Below, piece after piece: positions 58,604 to 64,000 of a stretch of 64,000 nt of DNA. The notes under the pieces were generated by a model that was given only the letters and a program-made list of their open reading frames with translations, was not told the DNA's origin and did not search any database. Within the stretch, counting starts at the first letter, position 1. Every line of letters begins with the position of its first letter. This stretch comes from Drosophila persimilis. Its lineage: Eukaryota > Arthropoda > Insecta > Diptera > Drosophilidae. The translations under genes and the position numbers were made by a program. The DNA lies in assembly GCF_003286085.1 (NCBI RefSeq), contig NW_020825324.1, positions 682,001 through 746,000 on the forward strand, in the 5' to 3' direction.

Positions 58604-59841
58604 TTTAGTCAAATTTTAGTTTTGTTTTAGAACGGAAAGTAATTCGCAAGCTGTAGATGTGTTGTGAATTTTCATATATGGATATGTAGTGACAATCAGG
58701 CCTCAATTAAGCAGTGACCTGCTTCGATTACAATTGTTCCCGCTTAGCCAATGCACTTTTCGAATTGAAAACTTCTCTGAATACAGAATACTGAATTTCA
58801 GCTCTAGTCTAGTGTTCAGTATCAGATGTTAACAAATTAGAAATTAAACTTAGTTTTATATTCATCCAAGCTTCGGTTTTAAATTTTGTTCGAGTAAAAT
58901 TCAGATTAAAACTCGCACGGCTACGGCTTTTGCAACTTTTTGCTATCGATAGTGTTTCATTTTGAAATTGCTCAGCGATATTTCACTGGAAAATAAAAGC
59001 TGTTCTTTTTGAAAATATAATTCGCATATGGAAATGGAAGTATTCCCGTCCATTCTGACTTCTGGGAGAACAATACAGCAGTTGCAATTCCGGACTATTC
59101 GTTCGAGCCGTGGGTGTCTGCGTGTTACATCCCACGAAAGCCCCAACCCCAACCCCAACCGCAACCGCCTCGCATCCGACACCCACCGCTTATCCCATTG
59201 GATAGTGCGGTGCGTGTTGGGTGCTTCTGAAATAAATTGTAATTCAATGGAATGTAATTCGCAGTCAGGCAGAAGTCGGGGAGCTGGCGGGTCTCTCGGA
59301 TCAGGTCACCATGTCAACGAGCCAAAGCCAAAAGGGGTTTCAGGCACAGAGACCGACAGGAGGGATGAGTAAAGAGAGTGGGAGTGGGAGTGGGATTGGG
59401 GGTGGGGGTGTGCATGGTGGTTGTGCCCGCTGGCGTCTCGTCGTCGCCCTTCACCACTTATCTGGGATTAGTAAAAACGCCACATTAAACTAAGTAAACA
59501 AATATTTGGCAGCTGCCTCAAAAAGGTACAAACAGTAATTACTAAAGTGTGTCGCCTGCAAGCAATCAAATTGATGCACTTATTTTTTTTTAAATTTTTG
59601 AATTCTAACGATCACTTCAAATGATCACCCCAATTGTTTCACTAGCCAACACTGATCACCATACATTCGGACCATGCCTATCGATTCATCGATCGTGCTC
59701 ACGCAACAATTGGCGGCATTCCATGAGCGCAACTCCCATCACTTGTATATTTTCCGCGTTTTCCCAGCAACTACACAACTACAATAGACTGAGGGAAAGC
59801 GGCCAAATTACACAGGAAAAAGCATTAATAAACGCTTGAAT
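58604..59841. promoter_or_regulatory. Divergent intergenic region between the RABL3-like gene and Caf1-180
   Basis: About 1.2 kb. A perfect DRE, TATCGATA, is at 58944-58951, and TATCGATTCATCGATC lies near 59679-59694. The DRE binds DREF, which drives DNA-replication genes; this fits regulation of a replication-coupled chromatin assembly factor, though the site is closer to the GTPase gene. CCCCAA repeats lie near 59141-59160 and GGGAGT near 59380-59410. A plus-strand frame from ATG 59028 is open to 59372 but looks non-coding. Confidence 0.45.
58944..58951. promoter_or_regulatory. DRE (TATCGATA)
   Basis: Perfect 8-bp palindrome of the DNA-replication-related element, 341 bp upstream of the RABL3-like start and 890 bp upstream of the Caf1-180 start. 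Confidence 0.5.
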
Positions 59842-62218
59842 ATGCTCGCCGGCACTCTCCAGTCACCAAGCAGTAAACCTATTACCAAAGATGCGATTCA
59901 GAAGTCAGGGGAGCGCACTTGCACCACTGGCAGCGGTGGCAAGAAGCTGGTCCAGACACGTCTACCCTTCAAGCTGATCACCCCGGTGGCATCAACAGCC
60001 ACTGGTGGCACCTTAGCAGTATCAGGGGCAGAAGGAGCCCCCACCTCTGCTACGTCTTCCGGTACTTCGGCCCTGCCCGATGGAGATGCCCTGGCATCGG
60101 AAGAGTCGCCGCTGCCGAAGGAGCCGCGCAAGCGAAGACTCTCGTACAGCGAGGAAAAGAGCAGCAATGATGACACCTCGGAGCTCGAACAGCAGCGGCG
60201 CTCCAACAGCAAAGAGAACCTGGCCGTGGGCGTGGCTGGGGCTGCGGCTGTGGGAGCTGCTAAGAAGTCGAAGATCTTGGAAGTGCTGGACATGGCCGAG
60301 GAAATCATCGAACTGGACGACGATGACGACGCAGACGAAGACATTGATGAGAAGGAGAAGCCCGAGGAGAAGAAATCCTCAGCTCCAGCTCTGGCTGGTG
60401 CCAAAGCGAAGATTCAGATCAAGCCGAAGGCCAAGCCCAAGACCAAGCCCGGAGAGAAGGCCCCTTCATCGCCCATACAAATCAAGCTGCCGCTGCTGAG
60501 CAAACGCGGCTCCAAGCGCCGAAAATCTGTGAAGGAATCGGAGGCAGCAACCCCCAAAGAGACTGCCCCGTCGACAGCGACAGCGGTGCCAGTCGATTGC
60601 GACTCGACTGATGACGATGATGATGCTAAAGTCATTGCCGAGAAGCGGATGAAAGTGCGGCTGCCCAAAGGCAAGAAGGATCCAGATGCAGCAGCAGAGA
60701 AGAGACAGAAAGATGGGAAAAAGCCAGAAGCAGAGGAGAGCAAGGAGGAGGAGACAAAGACAAAGGTAAACGGAAACAAAAACGACCGGGAGGAGGTGCT
60801 TAACGCGGTGGAGAAGATCACGGCAGAGGTGCTACAAACTGTGGAAGAGATTACGGAGGAGAAGAATATCAAGGAGAAGAAGAACAGAGGACAGAAAACA
60901 GAACCGAAGACCAAGGATGCCCAAACATTGACAAGCAGCAAGCAGGAGGATCAGCAAAAGGCCGAAAAGAAAAAGGCACCGAATGCCAAGAAGCACGACT
61001 CCAAATCGTTGGAAAAAGGTACAAAAGAAGAAACCGAGCTGAGCACAGAGCGGGCCACAAAGGAGGATTCCTCCCTGAAGGAGGATATGAGCAAAGCGGA
61101 TCTGGAGATTACGGAGAAGAGCAGCAAGGAGCAAGAGCAGCAATCGGAAGTGCAGCAGAAGAGCCACAAAGAGGTGAAGCAAACGACAGTTGAGAAAAGA
61201 GAGGATGAGACAGAAAGCAAGGACGATTCCCCCGACGATGATGAGGTGACGATCCTCTCTAGCAGCGACAGTGACCGCGAGAAGTCCGATCAGTCCAGCA
61301 CCGACCATGAGATGGAGATGGACACAGACACACCCGACAGGAGGGCGAACGGAGGCAAGGGAAAGGCTCCCAGAAGAAAGAGCGTCCATGACATGGACGG
61401 TGTCGACGGTGGCGGAGACCTGAAGGGCCAGGCGCTGACGCCCAAGCAGCAGCGACTGTTTGAGCAGCGGCGCAAGGCGCGCGAGGAGAAGGAGCACAAG
61501 CTGCAGGAGGAGCGCCGCCTCAAGCAGCAGGAGAAGGAGCAGCGCGAGCAGCAGCGCAAAGTGGAGCGTGACCAGAAGGAGGAGCAGCGGCGCAAGGAAC
61601 GCGACGAGAAGGAGGAGCAGCGGCGCAAGGAGCGCGAAGAGAAGGAGCGCAAGCGCCAGGCCGAGGTGGACTCGAAGAACGAGGAGAAGCGCAAGCGCAA
61701 CGAGGCCAAGGAGGAGGTGCAGCGCAAACGGGACGAGGAGAAGCGTCGCAAGGAGCACGAGAAGGAGGAGGCCGAGCAGAAAAAGAAGCGCGCCGCCGAA
61801 TCCTTCACCAAGTTCTTTGTCCAGAAGCAGCCCAAGGGCCCAGGCACAGGCGACGCCTCCGTCGCCACGCTGGAGCAGGAGCATACCAGCTGCGAAAGCA
61901 CCAAAATGAGCTGCCAGTCGCTGGCCTTCCGTCCCTTCCAGGTCAAGGACGACATGTTGCTGGCCCCCGTCGTGAGGGCCTCCCTTGGCGGCCTGCAGCG
62001 CTCCCAGCTGGATGGCCTTTTCCGCGAGCGCAATGAGGATGCATCGTCGTCGGAGGAGGAGCACGAGAACATAGGCCGCCGCAAGCGCCCCAACCGCGTC
62101 CAGCTGTACCTCGCGGAACTGGCAAAAGGCACACGCCAGCCGCTCAAGATGCAGCGCGATATTCGGCTGCAGCGGCGCACCAAAGAGGAGGAGAGCGAGG
62201 AAGAGGTCCAGGTGATAG
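59842..62218 (+). CDS. Caf1-180: Chromatin assembly factor 1 large subunit (p180), exon 1
   Basis: This is the homologue of human CHAF1A/p150, the subunit that with p105 and p55 deposits H3-H4 on newly replicated DNA through PCNA. The start is ATG 59842 (MLAGTLQSPSS). Exon 1 encodes residues 1-792. In order: a KKLVQTRLPFKLI block (34-46) matching the N-terminal PCNA-contacting motif of p150, long Lys/Glu/Ser-rich disordered sequence with an acidic patch near 159-172, and the KER region at about 535-652, a highly charged continuous helix that binds DNA. A second PCNA-type motif, SFTKFFVQKQ, is near 654. The conserved region FRPFQVKDDMLLAP follows. The exon ends in phase 1 before GTAGGC (62219). 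Total length is 1232 aa, close to the D. melanogaster protein (about 1180 from memory). Confidence 0.95.
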
Positions 62219-62285
62219 GTAGGCGCATAATCAGTCCTTCTCCAGCCAACCTTGTAATCTCACTCCCACTGTCTACTCCTTTCAG

Positions 62286-62458
62286 ATGATCTGACCAATG
62301 CCGGCACGCCCATTGTGCAGGAGGAGCAGGCCAAGCAGATGCCCAGGATGCGGGCCAAGTATCTGATGTTCGCCGACAATCGCCGGCCTCCGTACTACGG
62401 CACCTGGCGCAAGAAGAGCCAGTCCATCTGCGCCCGTCGCCCCCTGGCCCAGGACAAG
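62286..62458 (+). CDS. Caf1-180: Caf1-180, exon 2
   Basis: Follows a 67-nt intron ending CCTTTCAG. The join restores VIDDL across the junction. It encodes residues 793-850 with the conserved block FADNRRPPYYGTWRKKS, matching the HRPAYWGTWNKK block of human p150. It ends in phase 0, GACAAG before GTAAGT. Confidence 0.95.
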
Positions 62459-62525
62459 GTAAGTCCACCCCTATCTAGTCCAATCGATCCCTCTGAACCA
62501 GAATAAACGTTCTTCCCCGATATAG

Positions 62526-63674
62526 GTGCACTTTGACTACGAAGTTGACTCGGACTGCGAGTGGGAGGAGGAGGAGCCGGGCGAATCGCTGAGCGCCAGC
62601 GAGGACGAGAAGGAGCGCGAGTCCGAGGAGGAGTCCGAAGAGGAGTACAACGAGTGGTATGTCCCCCATGGCCATCTCAGCGACGAGGAGCTGCAGAACG
62701 ATGGCGAAATGGATGACGGGCATACGCGCGAGGCCCAGAAGGCCAAGCTCCAGGTTCTGCAGCAAGAGTTCGCCCAGGAAATGAAGAAGCAGACCAGGAA
62801 GATCAAGCCACGGCTCCTCGGCCCCGTCTGGCTGGACGAGAACGGCAACAAGTCGCAGCTGTGTCCGCCCGTCTTCATTCAGACCATCGACATGTACGGC
62901 AGCTGGCAACTGGAGCCGATCAGCCTGGAGCCGCCACCGGAGACGGTGCGGGAGGAGGCGACTAGCACCGCCCCTCCCAGCCCCCTGCAGCTGGACGAGC
63001 GACTGCTGCAACAGCTGGTGCGGCTCACGCATGGCAATCGCAACGCCAAGGCCTTCCTGATCTCTGAATACCTGGAGTACCTGAAGACGCAGACCAGCCA
63101 GGAGGCGCAGCTGCTGCCGTCGAAGGCCCTGATCCGCGAGAAGTTCGATGAGCTGGCCACCTGGTCGACAATGGAGCTATCCACCCCAGACGCCGCAGCG
63201 GGCAGCAGTGCCAAGAAATCGAAGAAGCCCAAAAAGCGCCTCTGCTGGATGGTCGGCCCCGAGATGCTCGAGAAATTCCAGCTGGCCGAGCTCTCGGTGC
63301 AGAACCAATGGGAGTACACGCTCACCCCCAAGATCACCGAATCGGAGACTCCGCCACAGCACGAGCTCAGTCCCCCCGCCGAGCCCGAGGTACCGGTCAA
63401 GCAGGACAAGGAATCGCCGGTGGCCCCCGTGGACGCTTCGAGCACGCCCAGCACTCCGACGCAGGTAGCCCCTAAGAAGCGGGTCGCCCTGATATCCGGG
63501 CCCCGGGAACTGCCCAGCCCCGCCGCCTCGAAGAACGGCCTCATCAGTCAGTTCCTGCGCCGCCAGAGCGATGCGAGCCCCAGCACCAAAGCGAGTCCGA
63601 AGAGGCCCACAGCCACAGCCAAGGCCAGTGCGGCCGAAGCCGAGTCGGAGGTGGTGCTGCTGCTCTCCGACTAG
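62526..63674 (+). CDS. Caf1-180: Caf1-180, exon 3 (acidic ED domain and C-terminal winged helix)
   Basis: After a second 67-nt intron (ending CGATATAG), residues 851-1232. It begins VHFDYEVDSDCEWEEEEPGE, the signature of the acidic ED domain that binds H3-H4. EWYVPHGHLSDEE follows, then a Gln/Leu-rich helical part. A winged-helix DNA-binding domain includes KKRLCWMVGPEMLEKF (from about 1086). Near the end, NGLISQFLRRQ (about 1188) corresponds to CITQFMKKR of human p150. The stop is TAG at 63672-63674 after VVLLLSD. Codon use is strongly GC-ending, as in well-expressed Drosophila genes. Confidence 0.95.
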   Translation: MHFDYEVDSDCEWEEEEPGESLSASEDEKERESEEESEEEYNEWYVPHGHLSDEELQNDGEMDDGHTREAQKAKLQVLQQEFAQEMKKQTRKIKPRLLGPVWLDENGNKSQLCPPVFIQTIDMYGSWQLEPISLEPPPETVREEATSTAPPSPLQLDERLLQQLVRLTHGNRNAKAFLISEYLEYLKTQTSQEAQLLPSKALIREKFDELATWSTMELSTPDAAAGSSAKKSKKPKKRLCWMVGPEMLEKFQLAELSVQNQWEYTLTPKITESETPPQHELSPPAEPEVPVKQDKESPVAPVDASSTPSTPTQVAPKKRVALISGPRELPSPAASKNGLISQFLRRQSDASPSTKASPKRPTATAKASAAEAESEVVLLLSD

Positions 63675-64000
63675 TAATCCTCTAGCTTAAGTAATCCTCT
63701 CACACGACAACTGCCTTATGAAATGGCCAATGGGACAGACACATCGTCTGTTTTTAGTTTTACTTTGTCTCTTTCGTAGCATTATTAATTTTTGTTTGCT
63801 CATAAGTTACCATATAATCGTTTAAAAACCCCGATGTACGTTTTACTTGTATATCCCCACTCGCAGTACTCTATATCCTAGCGCATCTGTAGATCTGTTC
63901 CCGATCTGTAATTATACCCCTACGAAGTAGATCAATTGAAATGATCCTGTCGAATCATAAATGCAGCATACACATATGCGGAATTATATTCTCTAGCATT
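63675..64000 (+). other. Caf1-180: Caf1-180 3' UTR / flank
   Basis: AT-richer sequence after the stop. No canonical AATAAA is seen before the window ends; CATAAA near 63956-63961 is a possible variant signal. The transcript end may lie just beyond the window. Confidence 0.4.

Noticed and set aside
59028-59372. 114-codon plus-strand frame upstream of Caf1-180
   Set aside because: Has an ATG but contains simple repeats (Asn-Pro run) and no conserved features; lies in a promoter region.
60832-62064. Long minus-strand frames over Caf1-180
   Set aside because: Leu/Ser/Phe-rich mirror of the GAG/AAG-rich KER coding sequence; shadow of the real gene.

Overview
The window is insect genomic DNA, almost certainly Drosophila and probably the obscura group (D. 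pseudoobscura-like). The grounds are a complete orthodenticle/ocelliless homeobox gene nearly identical to the D. melanogaster protein outside its low-complexity tracts, introns of 55-67 nt in the small genes, Drosophila-type DRE (TATCGATA) and Inr/DPE-like elements, and very abundant short tandem repeats. The species assignment is inference. In D. melanogaster both ocelliless and Caf1-180 are X-linked, so this is probably Muller element A.

Layout. 1-12.9 kb: noncoding, microsatellite-rich DNA upstream of ocelliless, with one clear exception, a 49-codon minus-strand ORF (3422-3571) encoding a single-pass membrane micropeptide. 12.95-33.8 kb: ocelliless (oc/otd) on the plus strand. It has a probable noncoding first exon (~12948-13589), a 7.1-kb intron, an exon with the start codon (ATG at 20868), a 2.3-kb intron, a homeodomain exon, a 6.75-kb intron, and a large 3' exon (stop at 31581-31583) with an AT-rich 3'UTR of up to about 2.2 kb. 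The reading frame stays open for 92 codons past the UAG stop, a candidate readthrough extension. 33.8-52.8 kb: a 19-kb gene desert with no convincing gene, holding tandem repeats, a CGATA cluster, paired GGATTAG (Bicoid/Otd-type) sites and a tandem duplication.

52.8-64 kb: a compact gene cluster. In order: a small helical protein of unknown function (minus strand, ATG at 53393), a 105-bp duplicated segment that reads as the 3' end of a minus-strand ORF, a broken HINT1-like histidine-triad pseudogene (plus), a two-exon RABL3-like small GTPase (minus, 236 aa), and Caf1-180, the large subunit of chromatin assembly factor 1 (plus, three exons, 1232 aa). The last two are divergently transcribed across 1.2 kb that contains a perfect DRE.

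The genes do not form a pathway. ocelliless is a developmental regulator in a large regulatory landscape. The cluster to its right looks like housekeeping genes (chromatin assembly, small GTPase) mixed with gene debris. The most notable observations are the post-stop open frame of ocelliless, a tandem splice donor that adds or removes three residues just upstream of its homeodomain, the unlisted 49-aa membrane micropeptide, the duplicated exon-like segment, and the HINT1-like pseudogene.
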